A stretch of DNA of 49,987 bases from Acidobacteriota bacterium (GCA_027624045.1 JAQBUE010000013.1:1-49987); one strand, 5' to 3'. Shown: positions 13,365 through 22,846, counted from the stretch's first letter. Notes: a model not told the origin generated them from the letters alone. Made by a program: numbers and translations.

Positions 13365-16163
13365 TCACTCCACCCAGATCGGCGAACTCCAGGCCATCTG
13401 CTCGTTGTTCTGAAGTACACGCACGTAATAGTAGTTCGCACCGGGCTCAAAATCCTTGTCCTGAAACTCCAGGTAGACCTCTTTGGTGTTCGGACGCCCG
13501 GTATACACGAACGTCTGGTTCTTCACGATGATGATCTGCTTGATCGCGTCCGTGCCGATGGCGCGAATCTTCAGCTTCGGCGCGACGTTCGACTTGATGA
13601 TGTCGCCCATGATGTACGATGCGCCGCCTGACTCGGCCTGGAAGTCGAGAACAATGTTGTCAGTCGCCGCATACGCGTGGCGTTTTTTCAGAGCATCGAA
13701 CATCGCCTCGCGCGTGAAATCGGGGCTCAAGATACAGGCGTAAGAAATATGCGTCGACCAGTGATCCGAGCTGGCCTGCACTCCGAGCTTCAGCCCCTTC
13801 GCAAGAGCATCCCACCAGTAGCCGTTCGGGTTGTAGCCGCTGCGCTGCGCGACCTGCTTCTGATCGCTGGCGGCCTTCGGCGCGCCCTTATACTCGTAGC
13901 TCGCGCGATAACCCTGGTAGATCTCGATCAGTGGCTCGACGTCGGGATCGTTGTCGCGGAAGTCGGTTCCTTGGGCGGTACCGGATGAATGTGGCATCGA
14001 AATGCCGTCATTCTTGCGCAGATACTCGAAGAGCTTCGCCGCGCCCGCTTCACCGCGCCGCTCGTCTTCAGGAATCGGAAGCGTCCGCGTACCCCTCTTC
14101 GCGAAGATCACGTTGCGGTGACCATTGGGAAAGGTAAGGCTCCGCTCGTAACCGAACAGCGGCGTGAATGTTCCGGCCACGTGAAAAAGGTCCGTCAGCT
14201 TTTCGTCCTGCCACCATGTGAACTCTTGATCAAAGCCCAACTGGTGATCGGTCGGCACGATGTAGTCGAAACCCGCCGCGTCGAGCGCATAGCGGTAGAC
14301 CTCGATCAACGACCCGTCGTACTTGAAATCCGCGGAGACATCGGTATGCCGGTGCATGTCGCCGCGGTAGATCTTGTACTTCGTCTCCGCCGCCTCGATG
14401 GTGTAGGAGCGAATTGTGCGAACATCCGCCGCCTCGTTGGAATGAATCGGGACCTCTTCAGCAAACGGATCCACGAATTCCCGCAGCGCAGAGCCATCGT
14501 AAGTCGGTGGCCGCGATGACTGCTCGAGGTTCGCCACGTAGATCTCGGCGTTTTGAGGAATCATGTCGGTGAACGCCCGGTTATCGGTCATCCAGGCCGC
14601 CCACACGCTTCCATCTTTATCCGTCGTGAGCGCCGCACGCTTCTCGATCGACCCGCGGCTATGCGACAGCGGCACCGGCCGTGTCCACGACTCGCCATCG
14701 AATCGCGTGAGATAGTTTTCCCAACCCAGCGGGCTCCCGATGTCACGCGAACGCCGCCGCGTCCAATGCCGAAAGACCATGTTGAGGGTGCCATGCCCAT
14801 CAAAAACGATCTGAGGGTTCTCGAAGTTGGGATGGAGCTGGTAAACGTAGAACGGCTCGATCGAACTCCTGGTTTGCTGCCAGGCCTTGCCGTCCCACAT
14901 CGCCACGCGGATCGAGCGCGCCTGATGTAGCGGCGCTGACATGGGCGGGTTGATTAAGAAGCCCTGATCCTTGCCCCAGTTCGCGCCCGACTCATCCCAG
15001 GCGAGCCACGGCCGCCCCTCGGTATCAAGGGCCAGCGACGCATGCGCCTGGAAGCGCGCGCTCGACGTGACGGCTTGGACCGGACCCAGGCGACCGTTCT
15101 CAAACGCGCGAAAGAACACGTCGTAGTTGCCCCTGTCATAGCTGTCCCAGGCGACATAAGCCGCTCCGGACGCGCCACCGGTAACCTGGGGTTCCCAGTC
15201 ATTCGCGGCGGATTCGGAAATCCGCATCTCGTCAGACCACTTGCCGTTCGCGAAGCTGCGCAGGTAGATATCGCTGCGCGCCTGCCCCGGGTCTCCTCGA
15301 AAACTCTGCCAGGTGACGAACACATGGCCGTCTTTCGAGGAAGCCGCGCGGTGAAACGTATTCGTCCCCTCAGCGCTGACCTTCACGGCCGATTGCCAGG
15401 AGCCGTTCTGTTTGCGGCGTCCCCAGATCGACCAAGTCGTCCCGTCTCGCTGACTCCAGAAGGCCCACAGCCCCCCTTGCGCGTCCACGGCCAGCGAACA
15501 GCGGAACAGGTCGCCCGGTTGCGGCGTCACTTCCTCCGGCGCCGACCACTCACCGCCGCTGCCTTGCGTGCGCAGCATGACGCGGTCGGCGCGGTCTTTG
15601 TAGGCTACCCACGCCGCCGCGATGGAACCATCCGGCAATCGTGCGATGGCGGCCTCGTCGTCCTCGAACTCCTCCGTCGTCAGCTTCTGGACGTTCGGGC
15701 TCCAGGCCACCGTCGCCTTCCCGCCGATAAACTCACTTGGTTGGATACCGACGTCCGACAACGCGAAAGCGAAGCTGCCCTGCGCGGTCCGCACGGAAGC
15801 CTGCGCGCCCCCGGCGTGCCTGATCGTCACGAACACACCGGAGGGAAAGTGCATCAGTGGTGGCCGCTCGGCCGGACTCATCTCGGTGTAATTGATGCGC
15901 GCGAAACCGACCACTTCGTCGCGGCGGTTCGTTAGGCGCCAGGAGTTGGCGCCGGTTACGCTATCGTCCTCGGAAAACTGCCAGCCCTCGATCAAGACGA
16001 TTTCGCCCGCCGAAACGTCGATCGAGCCGTCCCAGCGCTGGTCCTGCTCAACGCCGATCCCGAACCGCAGGAAAACCGTCTCCGTCCGCGTCTGAGCCGT
16101 GGCGTCAGGCAGCGAAAGACAAGCCAGCAGCAGCAAAGCGATTGCGGACCCCGTTCGTTTCAT
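13365..16163 (-). CDS. secreted DUF3604 protein with N-terminal beta-propeller
   Basis: A 932-residue exported protein. A signal peptide (MKRTGSAIALLLLACLSLPD) is followed by a beta-rich region of about 150 residues. Residues about 180-560 then show sialidase/BNR-like blades: repeats such as AIARLPDGSIAAAWVAYKD, SLAVDAQGGLWAFWSQRDG and SLALDTEGRPWLAWDESG. The C-terminal third is a DUF3604 domain, a PHP-like metallohydrolase fold, with metal-ligand motifs YRGDMHRHTDVS, IVPTDHQLG, ISMPHSSGTAQG and GVQASSDHWST. DUF3604 proteins are of unknown substrate. The open frame goes on to 16301, but ATG at 16163, with AAGGA about ten bases upstream, begins the signal peptide. The C-terminal strand region (LEFQDKDFEPGANYYYVRVL) closes the fold. 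It is convergent with the tesA-like gene. Confidence 0.82.
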   Translation of the reverse strand: MKRTGSAIALLLLACLSLPDATAQTRTETVFLRFGIGVEQDQRWDGSIDVSAGEIVLIEGWQFSEDDSVTGANSWRLTNRRDEVVGFARINYTEMSPAERPPLMHFPSGVFVTIRHAGGAQASVRTAQGSFAFALSDVGIQPSEFIGGKATVAWSPNVQKLTTEEFEDDEAAIARLPDGSIAAAWVAYKDRADRVMLRTQGSGGEWSAPEEVTPQPGDLFRCSLAVDAQGGLWAFWSQRDGTTWSIWGRRKQNGSWQSAVKVSAEGTNTFHRAASSKDGHVFVTWQSFRGDPGQARSDIYLRSFANGKWSDEMRISESAANDWEPQVTGGASGAAYVAWDSYDRGNYDVFFRAFENGRLGPVQAVTSSARFQAHASLALDTEGRPWLAWDESGANWGKDQGFLINPPMSAPLHQARSIRVAMWDGKAWQQTRSSIEPFYVYQLHPNFENPQIVFDGHGTLNMVFRHWTRRRSRDIGSPLGWENYLTRFDGESWTRPVPLSHSRGSIEKRAALTTDKDGSVWAAWMTDNRAFTDMIPQNAEIYVANLEQSSRPPTYDGSALREFVDPFAEEVPIHSNEAADVRTIRSYTIEAAETKYKIYRGDMHRHTDVSADFKYDGSLIEVYRYALDAAGFDYIVPTDHQLGFDQEFTWWQDEKLTDLFHVAGTFTPLFGYERSLTFPNGHRNVIFAKRGTRTLPIPEDERRGEAGAAKLFEYLRKNDGISMPHSSGTAQGTDFRDNDPDVEPLIEIYQGYRASYEYKGAPKAASDQKQVAQRSGYNPNGYWWDALAKGLKLGVQASSDHWSTHISYACILSPDFTREAMFDALKKRHAYAATDNIVLDFQAESGGASYIMGDIIKSNVAPKLKIRAIGTDAIKQIIIVKNQTFVYTGRPNTKEVYLEFQDKDFEPGANYYYVRVLQNNEQMAWSSPIWVE

Positions 16164-16243
16164 GATTTCCATCCTTTTGAGCATCTCGTTTCGAGCAGGC
16201 CGATTATACCAACCGCAAGAACGTTGGCAGCGGGCCGGACACG

Positions 16244-17276
16244 CTACTGGTTGCTCTCGACATGCGCGCTGTCGCCAAGCCCGCTCCCCTGACGAATCCA
16301 TTCAACGACGAACCCGGCCAGTAACTCATTTCCCGCATCGGTGGGGTGCTCGGTGTCGTCGATCAGTTCGCGCGGGTTCGAAGCAAAGCGGGGAGCGGGG
16401 TCGATTGAAGGAATCCCGAGGCTCTGGAGCATCTCCTCGAGCTGTCCGATCAGGTCCGCCAGCTGATAGTCCCCATCCGTATTGAATGCCGAGGCGACCG
16501 GCAGAATGACGACGCCAAACCTGATCCCACGTTGGCGGGCATAAGCCGCCATCCGCTCGAAGCGTTCCCGCGCAAACTCTCGGTTGCCCGCGAACAGCCA
16601 TCGATACCACTGCACCGGCGTCTTGGGCGACTCGCGAAGATCACCGTTCTTCTTCCATCGATAGAAGGCCTTGCGGAACAGGTAGAGGGTCCGCCAGCCC
16701 GCCGGCTCGTACATGCGGTAGAGACCGTTGTCCCCCCCCTTCATAGACCGTACCGCGGCGCGCAAAATCGTTCAAATTGAAAAGGTAGAGGGCGTCGTCG
16801 AAGTCGTAGATGACGTCCTTCACCTCGAAGTTCTCAGCGACCTCGGCGATCGCGTATCCCGGCACACCCAAATTCAGAACCCTAACCCGTTGACCCTCCA
16901 GCAATTGTTGGGTCTCGGCCGCGAGCGTATTTTTTTGCCCTTGCCAGATGCCGAACCCGAATGAGTCACCGAGCAGTGCGACCCGCCGCGAGTCCACCGC
17001 TAGGTCGTCGGACTCATCGCGAATCCCGTAGCGATTGATGACCAAACGGACGTTCCCTCGCCAATAGGTTCCCGGAGCCAATTCATACGCCAGCAGCGGG
17101 TCGCTCGACGCCTGGTAGTAGTGCCGCGGGTCATCCTTCGAGATGCCCCAAGCGTCGCCGTAAGCGTTCGTAACCACGCGCGAAACAACTTCCAGCCCGC
17201 CCGCCGTCAACACCAGCGCCAGCAGCAGCGCCGCTGCTTTCATCCCCCACTGGCGGCCGGAAACAGTAGATAACAT
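16244..17276 (-). pseudogene. SGNH/GDSL hydrolase split by frameshift in a G8 tract
   Basis: Two overlapping frames together make one exported SGNH-type hydrolase of about 340 residues. The upstream frame (17276 to about 16735) has a membrane anchor/signal (AAALLLALVLTAGGLEVVS), RVALLGDSFGFGIW with the nucleophile Ser, and LNLGVPGYAIAE. The downstream frame (to 16244) has RFGVVILPV and the Asp-His block DDTEHPTDAGN. They meet in a run of eight Gs on the minus strand (plus-strand Cs at about 16732-16739). Seven Gs would restore VYEGGDNGLYRMYEP, so the defect is one extra base. That means an assembly error, a real mutation, or slippage-based phase variation. ATG at 17243 is an alternative start. 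The family resembles AlgX/SGNH-like acyl-modifying enzymes, but the substrate is unknown. Confidence 0.75.
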
Positions 17277-17470
17277 TACGAACCGAAAGAATTTACCGTA
17301 CCCATTTTCTCATGGTGTGTGGAGCGGCCGTCTTGTCTGAAGCAAAATGAGCCGAAAGGGTACGTCCCAATGGGCGTCGAAGACGTCAAGGTCGCGCCAA
17401 CGACGAGACAAGTGTAAGATTGCAGGGCCGGTGACGAGTTCCAATCTGAGCCGACGCGAAAGGGGAACTA

Positions 17471-18610
17471 TTGACGGTTGATCGGCGCAATTGGCTCAAA
17501 ACTCTGGTGGGAGTCTTCGCTTTGCCACTGGCGGGAGCCGCAAGCGATTCCAGTACGAAACTAGTTACCGACGACCACATTCGCGAACTGGCCCAGAATG
17601 CTCCGCTGGCGATGCGGTTTCGGGGCTCAACGGCGGAAGAGTGCAGAGCTTGGCAGAAGCGCTTTCGCGACAAACTCGCTGAGCTGCTCGGACCCCATCG
17701 ACCTCCGACCGAATGGCAAACCGTGGCGCATGAGGTCGCTGAATTCGAAGACCACCGGCGTGAGTCTCTGGTGCTGAAAGCTCCTGGCCATCCGGCATTG
17801 CCCCTCTACGTGCTTACTCCAAAAGGGCCTGCCGGCAAACGGCCAGGCGTGCTCGCCTTACACGGTCATGGCCCGTTCGGTAATGACGCCGTTGTCGGGA
17901 TCGACACAACACCCGAGCGCGTGAAGAACATTCGCGACCTCAACTATGACTACGGCCGGCAGCTCGTTCGACAAGGGTACGTGGTGGTAGCTCCGTGTTT
18001 TGCGCCCTTCGGACAGAGGCTGGGAAACAAAGAAGCCTACGATGGCAATGACGCCTGCGCTGTATCCTTCGTCCGAATGCAACTGCTCGGCAAAGTTCTG
18101 ATGGCGGAGAATCTGCGAGATGCTTTGTGGGCTTTCGAGTTACTGGCTCGCAATAAGAACGTGGACTCGGATCGCTTGGGATGCGTGGGGCTCTCCTATG
18201 GGGGGCGGATGACAATGCTTACCACCGCGATGGAATCCCGAATTCGTGTGGCGGTCGTATCCGGTGCGCTCAACGTCATGCAGGAGCGAATTGGCAAGCG
18301 TTATAGCTGCGGTGCTCAAGTGATTCCAGGACTGCTCGAATACGGTGACATCCCTGAGATCGCTTCACTGATCGCACCCCGGCCTGCGCTCTGGGAAGTC
18401 GGGCAGAAAGACGGCCTGATGGTTAAGGAGTGGATACCACGATCCTGGCAGAACATCCAGAAGGCTTATGTTGCGATTGGTACGGAGAGGAATCTCGCGA
18501 TGGACTCGTTCGACGGGTCCCACCGGTGGAACGGCGTTGAGGCGTATCCGTTTCTGGCGCGCGCCATATTGCCAGCATCGGACGCGACGAGACAGCGGTT
18601 GCTGAAGTAG
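17471..18610 (+). CDS. secreted alpha/beta hydrolase, acetyl-xylan-esterase/dienelactone-hydrolase-like
   Basis: A 379-residue alpha/beta hydrolase. The start MTVDRRNWLKTLVGVFALPL (TTG codon, with AGGGG seven bases upstream) looks like a Tat-type or Sec signal with an RR pair. The core begins GVLALHGHGPFG (oxyanion loop). The nucleophile elbow is CVGLSYGGRM, the Asp is probably in the LWEVGQKDGLM region, and the His is in FDGSHRWNG. The family (Abhydrolase_7/acetylxylan-esterase-like) acts on acyl esters of plant polysaccharides or related compounds. The pectate lyase elsewhere in the window makes plant material a plausible substrate, but that is inference. The nearest gene upstream is the split SGNH hydrolase, divergent, with 194 bp between them. 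Confidence 0.8.
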   Translation: MTVDRRNWLKTLVGVFALPLAGAASDSSTKLVTDDHIRELAQNAPLAMRFRGSTAEECRAWQKRFRDKLAELLGPHRPPTEWQTVAHEVAEFEDHRRESLVLKAPGHPALPLYVLTPKGPAGKRPGVLALHGHGPFGNDAVVGIDTTPERVKNIRDLNYDYGRQLVRQGYVVVAPCFAPFGQRLGNKEAYDGNDACAVSFVRMQLLGKVLMAENLRDALWAFELLARNKNVDSDRLGCVGLSYGGRMTMLTTAMESRIRVAVVSGALNVMQERIGKRYSCGAQVIPGLLEYGDIPEIASLIAPRPALWEVGQKDGLMVKEWIPRSWQNIQKAYVAIGTERNLAMDSFDGSHRWNGVEAYPFLARAILPASDATRQRLLK

Positions 18611-18767
18611 AGTGTCTACGGGCGAGTGCGGTAGGCTTTCAAACCTACATACTCGAAACTTCGGTTTATTTCGGTCCGAGCCAAGAAGCTCGGCACCAGT
18701 TGCTCCAACGCCCCCCGACTTTCATCGAGCGCGGAGTTGGGCCAGCTAGAAACGTTGCTCGAAGCAG

Positions 18768-19454
18768 TTAGAAAACGCGCTGTAAATCAGAAAACCGCTC
18801 GACGATTTGGAAGCGGTCCGACGAGGTGGGTAGGTCTTCGTGTTCGAGGCTCCAGGTCATGGCGTGCGGCACGAGTACAGCGCCTAAGCCAGCCTCGAGC
18901 GCGGGGTTGATGTCGGACTTGGGGCTGTTGCCGACCATCCAGGTGTGAGCGGCGTCTATGTTCCGCTGGACGACGAACTGGCGGTAAGTTTCCGCGTCCT
19001 TCTCGCGCACGATTTGGCAGGCGTGAAAATACTGCTCCACGCCGGAGCGGTCAACCTTGGCATGCTGCTCCTCGTGCTGTCCCTTGCTGAAGAGCGTGAG
19101 ATGGTAGCGGCTGTTGAGATACTCAAGGGTCTCGACAACGCCGTCGAGCAACTCAATCGGCCGGTCAAGAATCGTGTGGGCGAGGCGCATCGCCTCGTCC
19201 AGTTCTTCTTCGCTCAGCGGCGTTTCAGCGAGTGTCTGGTAACAGTTGCGGAGGTTGCGCGCGAAGTTGAGCGTGCCGTAGCCATGAATGCGGATCGCTT
19301 CGAGTTCGATCTCATCGAGAACGGCCCGCACCTGTTCGGCGGAGAGATGGGAGTGGCCGAGGAGTTCGACGAATTCCTCAAAAACCCGCTCGAAGTAGAC
19401 GCCGTTTTCCCACAGCGTGTCATCGGCATCGATGAGAAGCCACTTCGCGTTCAT
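18768..19454 (-). CDS. HAD-superfamily phosphatase
   Basis: A 228-residue HAD hydrolase with motif I IDADDTLWEN at residues 8-17 (nucleophile Asp plus the acid Asp two later). A helical C1-type cap follows (about 18-100). Motif II is TLFSKGQ, motif III is the lysine in REKDAETY, and motif IV is WMVGNSPKSDINPA. It resembles YjjG/phosphoglycolate-phosphatase-type enzymes that dephosphorylate small metabolites; the substrate cannot be read from the sequence. It is cytosolic, with no signal. Its start lies 33 bp from the TonB-like gene's stop on the same strand, so it is probably the last gene of that transcript. Confidence 0.85.
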   Translation of the reverse strand: MNAKWLLIDADDTLWENGVYFERVFEEFVELLGHSHLSAEQVRAVLDEIELEAIRIHGYGTLNFARNLRNCYQTLAETPLSEEELDEAMRLAHTILDRPIELLDGVVETLEYLNSRYHLTLFSKGQHEEQHAKVDRSGVEQYFHACQIVREKDAETYRQFVVQRNIDAAHTWMVGNSPKSDINPALEAGLGAVLVPHAMTWSLEHEDLPTSSDRFQIVERFSDLQRVF

Positions 19455-19487
19455 GGATCTAGCGCCATGAGTTCTTTCGGGGTCACG

Positions 19488-21383
19488 TTAGAAACGTCGG
19501 ATCACTCGCTTGGCCCGTTCCTCGGGAGGCTCCAGCCGGAACGGAATATCAACGAGGACGTCGACTTCGACAGGTACGCCCAGTCTGGTAGCCGGTTCGA
19601 ATTGCCATTGCGCGAGCGCCGCGATCGCGCTGGCATCGAGCCGTTCATCGACGCTCTCGACGAGTTCGATACCCCTGACGGTGCCGTCTGTCCGGATGAC
19701 GGCGTAGAGAGTGACCGTGCCCTCGACCCCTTCATCGGCGGCGGTGCGGATGTATTTCGGATCAACTTTGTGCTTGGGTCCCGGAGCGCTCAGCTTGCCC
19801 CGCGTGGGGTCGTCTTTCTGATCGGACTCGATCGACTTGTCACGCTTCCTCGTTCCCAAGCGCCGCTCGGCGAAGCGGATGACCCAGCTTCCGCTATAGC
19901 TGGTGACGTTCGGCGTATTCACCGCCAGCACGAATACTTCGCGGTTCAGAAATAGGATCTCGGGGTTTTTCGATCGCACGTCGATGTCAGGATCGATGAC
20001 CGGCGGCAGGCCGATGTCGCGGACGCTTGCGCGGCGATCAAATAGGGAGAGAGCCGCCGTGTCTTTCGCGGGGAGAGGTGAGATGCCGGGACCGAGCGAG
20101 CCGGGCCTGTCTTGGCGCTTGCGCTGAATCAACGCTCGCGGCTCGGCGAGCGCACTGCCTTGGATCGAAAGATTCGGTGTGCGCAAGGAAGCCGTAGCGG
20201 CCGAGGCAATCATCAGATCTCCACCGCCTGGACCGCCATCGGGCGATGCTGAAAAACGACCCCGGCGGGACCCGACAGGTATCGCGGGCACGGCGTTCGG
20301 ATCCGGATCGAGTCCCACGATCAGGGAGTTGGGGCCGTCCGCGGCGGGCGGGGTTTTGGTCGCGGCGAAACCAGCTTTCACTGTCTCCGCAAGGGAATCA
20401 CGACCCGCGAGCGCGGCCACTCCGGCTGCGGAGCCGCTACCACCGAGGCCATCGGACCCATTGATCAGTGGCGCGGCTTCGCCGGGTGTCAGCGCGCCCC
20501 GCTTCGGCGCGGCGGGCTTGTCAGCCCAGGATTGATAGCGCAGCCGCGGCTGTTGCTGAATCGTCCCCAGATCGACGGTTTGCCGCCCCGCGATCAGGTT
20601 AGGCGCGGTGGCGTTCGGAAGGGCCGGCTTCGCAGGCGCGGCCTGCGGGCCTATCTCCGGCGCCCAGTAGCGGAGCAGTGGCGGCTGATGCAGGTTCGCT
20701 AAATCGACTTTGGCGGCGGCTGCCCGAAGTTCAGGGGCCGCTTCGGGAGCGAGCGCTTGACGAGCGGGCGCGGATTCAGCCCGCCGCTCGTACTGGAAAC
20801 GCAAACGAGGGCCGGGGGCAGCGGGCAGGTCGGGAACGGCTTGCCGGAGCGGTTGGAGTTCCGGCGCCGCCTCGGGGCGCAGCGCCTCGCGTCGCGGTGT
20901 GGCGTCACGACCCGGCTCGATCTGAAAACGCAGACGGTTTACTTGCGGAGCGTTCCAGGCCAGCAAGTTCGGCGAAGGGATGTCGTGCTCAATCTTGATG
21001 TCCGGCGGGGCGCCGATAATCTTCTGGCGCAAGCTCTGAGGATTCGGGTCGTCGGCAATAATCTTTTGCCGAAAACGCTCCCGCGCCTGCTTTGCGCCTA
21101 CTCGCTTCGCAGTTTCGGCTGTCGGTGTGACGGCTGGAAGTTCTTCCCGCGGCGTGAAGAGGGTGACCCGGATCTGGCTGTCCGCCAGGAGATCTTCCGC
21201 CGTTCGCATCTTGAACGCGGAGGGGCGACCCGGTAGATCTACCGAAACCAGCACGGCAACGAGCACAACGTGCAGCCCTAGCGACAGCACGAACGACCGC
21301 AGCCGTTCCTCGGGCCGCGAACTTAGACAAGGTTGCAAGGAGACCGCGCCTTGCTCATCGCGGATCACCGCGGAGCGGGACAT
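19488..21383 (-). CDS. TonB-like energy transducer with internal repeats
   Basis: A protein of about 631 residues. One N-terminal membrane anchor (LRSFVLSLGLHVVLVAVLVS) is followed by a long periplasmic Pro/Ala-rich region. That region holds three or four degenerate repeats of about 45 residues: PRLRFQYERRAESAPARQAL, LRYWAPEIGPQAAPAKPALP and RLRYQSWADKPAAPKRGALT each start a unit. The last 90 residues are a TonB C-terminal domain (GVEGTVTLYAVIRTDGTVRG, then ALAQWQFEPATRLGVPVEVD). TonB proteins pass ion-gradient energy from ExbBD to outer-membrane receptors. No exbB, exbD or receptor gene is in the window. A GTG at 21407 is an alternative start. The repeats may be a periplasm-spanning rod, but the repeat unit itself is not recognised. 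Confidence 0.8.
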   Translation of the reverse strand: MSRSAVIRDEQGAVSLQPCLSSRPEERLRSFVLSLGLHVVLVAVLVSVDLPGRPSAFKMRTAEDLLADSQIRVTLFTPREELPAVTPTAETAKRVGAKQARERFRQKIIADDPNPQSLRQKIIGAPPDIKIEHDIPSPNLLAWNAPQVNRLRFQIEPGRDATPRREALRPEAAPELQPLRQAVPDLPAAPGPRLRFQYERRAESAPARQALAPEAAPELRAAAAKVDLANLHQPPLLRYWAPEIGPQAAPAKPALPNATAPNLIAGRQTVDLGTIQQQPRLRYQSWADKPAAPKRGALTPGEAAPLINGSDGLGGSGSAAGVAALAGRDSLAETVKAGFAATKTPPAADGPNSLIVGLDPDPNAVPAIPVGSRRGRFSASPDGGPGGGDLMIASAATASLRTPNLSIQGSALAEPRALIQRKRQDRPGSLGPGISPLPAKDTAALSLFDRRASVRDIGLPPVIDPDIDVRSKNPEILFLNREVFVLAVNTPNVTSYSGSWVIRFAERRLGTRKRDKSIESDQKDDPTRGKLSAPGPKHKVDPKYIRTAADEGVEGTVTLYAVIRTDGTVRGIELVESVDERLDASAIAALAQWQFEPATRLGVPVEVDVLVDIPFRLEPPEERAKRVIRRF

Positions 21384-21431
21384 AGCAACATTATCGGCGT
21401 TTTTCACCAGACCCGGAGTAGGCTAACCAAC

Positions 21432-21456
21432 GTAGAAACAGGTCAGTAGAAAAGGT
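21432..21456 (-). repeat. degenerate 14-bp tandem duplication at the HNH gene stop
   Basis: GTAGAAACAGGTCA (21432-21445) is followed at once by GTAGAAAAGGT (21446-21456), the same unit with one base lost. The TCA in the first copy is the stop codon of the HNH gene. It is the weakest of four similar cases in the window. Confidence 0.4.
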
Positions 21457-21973
21457 ATTTGCGCCAAGTCTGCTGGTTGTTGCCTAGCAATCGCATCAGG
21501 CTGCGGCTTGTGTGCAAGTTAAACGGTCGCGGGCGGCGTTTTAGTTTCATACCGACCTCGTCGGGCAGCCGGTCACCTTTGCGGTTATTGCACCGCCTGC
21601 AGGAAGTCACCAAGTTCTCCCAACTACTGGGGCCCCCGCGCGAACGCGGCATGACATGGTCGAGCGTCAACTCGCCCGCCGCGAAGATCTCACTACAGTA
21701 CTGACAGGTGTAGCGGTCGCGGACCAGAATGTTCTTACGGGACAGGGACCGCGTTTGCCTCGGAATCCGCCGATACTCGAGCAGGCGAATCACCGATGGC
21801 ACGGTAACGGCGCGCGAGGGTGAGTGGATCTGATCGCCAGACAGCTCCTCGGCGGATGCGGCGCCTTTCAGCATCAGCACCAGTGCGCGGCGCGCGACAC
21901 ACACGTTGATCGGCTCGTAACTGGCGTTCAGTACGAGGACAGGGCTTGTCAGCAGGCTGCCATTGATCGTCAT
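21443..21973 (-). CDS. HNH endonuclease family protein
   Basis: A 176-residue HNH protein. The N-terminal part ([20 protein letters not shown]) and a basic middle are followed by the nuclease core: CQYC at about 92-95, [13 protein letters not shown] with the catalytic His, [14 protein letters not shown] (second Cys pair and Asn/His helix). The family is very common in bacteria next to competence or phosphoribosyltransferase genes and is of unknown role; a DNA nuclease is likely. The start overlaps the comF-like stop by four bases, so the two are translated together. The shared operon hints at a job in DNA uptake or repair, without proof. Confidence 0.87.
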   Translation of the reverse strand: MTINGSLLTSPVLVLNASYEPINVCVARRALVLMLKGAASAEELSGDQIHSPSRAVTVPSVIRLLEYRRIPRQTRSLSRKNILVRDRYTCQYCSEIFAAGELTLDHVMPRSRGGPSSWENLVTSCRRCNNRKGDRLPDEVGMKLKRRPRPFNLHTSRSLMRLLGNNQQTWRKYLFY

Positions 21974-22698
21974 GTCGCTGCCCTTGGTTTCGCTTGCTGT
22001 ACTCGCCCTACATGAACTGGCAGTATCCGCCGCTTCGCCCTAGCCGCTGTCAGCGCCAAGACCGACCGAGCGCCGGCTTTTTTCAAAGCGCGCGCACAGG
22101 CATCGAGCGTCGCGCCCGTCGTCATGACGTCGTCAATGACAAGAACGGTCTTGCCCGCGACGCGGTCCCGCTGACGGACGACGAAGGCGTTGGCGACGTT
22201 ACGCTTCCTCTCAGCATACGAAAGCCCAGCCTGAGGCTGCGTGGCCCGTATCCGCCGCAGAACGCGAGCCTCACAGCGAATCCCCGCTTGACGCCCGAGT
22301 TCTTCGCTCAGAGCCAGCGCCTGATTGAAACCCCGCCGCCAGCGCCGAGCGCGATACAGCGGAACGGGAACGACCAGATCGGGAACCGGAAGCGACGCCA
22401 GCACCGTGGCCATCATCCCGGCGAGAGGCTTCGCGAGCGGACGCATGCGGTCGTATTTAAGCAGGTGGATGAGCCGCCGCAACTCGCCTTCATGAACGCC
22501 GAAGCCGCGCGCCCGGTCGAACACGGGAGGCTCGGCCAAGCAGGCCCCGCAGCGTTTCGTGCCTTGCAAGGCCGCTGCTTCTTCAAAGGGCAACCCGCAC
22601 AGGTCGCAACTATGGTCTTCGAGAAGGGGTGCGGGAGAATGAAGGCAGGCAGCGCACACGGGCACCGCGCCGAAGCGCATCAGCGGGCGTTCACACAA
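21970..22698 (-). CDS. comF: ComF-family phosphoribosyltransferase-like protein
   Basis: A ComF/GntX-like protein of 242 residues from the TTG start. It needs two zinc-binding Cys pairs, then a PRTase domain. CAAC, CDLC and CGAC are visible near the N-terminus. The domain signature [20 protein letters not shown] (PRPP-binding loop, about 180-200) and [15 protein letters not shown] are clear. ComF is needed for DNA uptake in competent bacteria. Oddly, the in-frame sequence upstream of TTG reads [16 protein letters not shown], which looks like the true N-terminus with the first Cys pair. No ATG, GTG or TTG exists in that frame before the stop near 22807. Either a rare start codon is used or one base is wrong here. 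It overlaps the HNH gene. Confidence 0.82.
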   Translation of the reverse strand: MCERPLMRFGAVPVCAACLHSPAPLLEDHSCDLCGLPFEEAAALQGTKRCGACLAEPPVFDRARGFGVHEGELRRLIHLLKYDRMRPLAKPLAGMMATVLASLPVPDLVVPVPLYRARRWRRGFNQALALSEELGRQAGIRCEARVLRRIRATQPQAGLSYAERKRNVANAFVVRQRDRVAGKTVLVIDDVMTTGATLDACARALKKAGARSVLALTAARAKRRILPVHVGRVQQAKPRAAT

Positions 22699-22846
22699 CC
22701 GACACTGATCGGGGACGAGGACAGCGAACCATCCCTGGAACGGATTCCCGGGAACAGGCCACGCTAGGATCGATTTCCAACTCGTGTCGCTACTCGAGAA
22801 CGCTCACCTCGCCTCACGAAGAGACAATCTTGACTCTCTTATATTA

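Noticed and set aside
15042..15935. 297-codon frame opposite the DUF3604 protein
   Set aside because: No motifs and no ribosome site; the minus strand carries the propeller and PHP-like motifs continuously.
18945..19955. 336-codon plus-strand frame over the HAD and TonB genes
   Set aside because: It spans two genes and the gap between them and has no domain; both minus genes have strong signatures.
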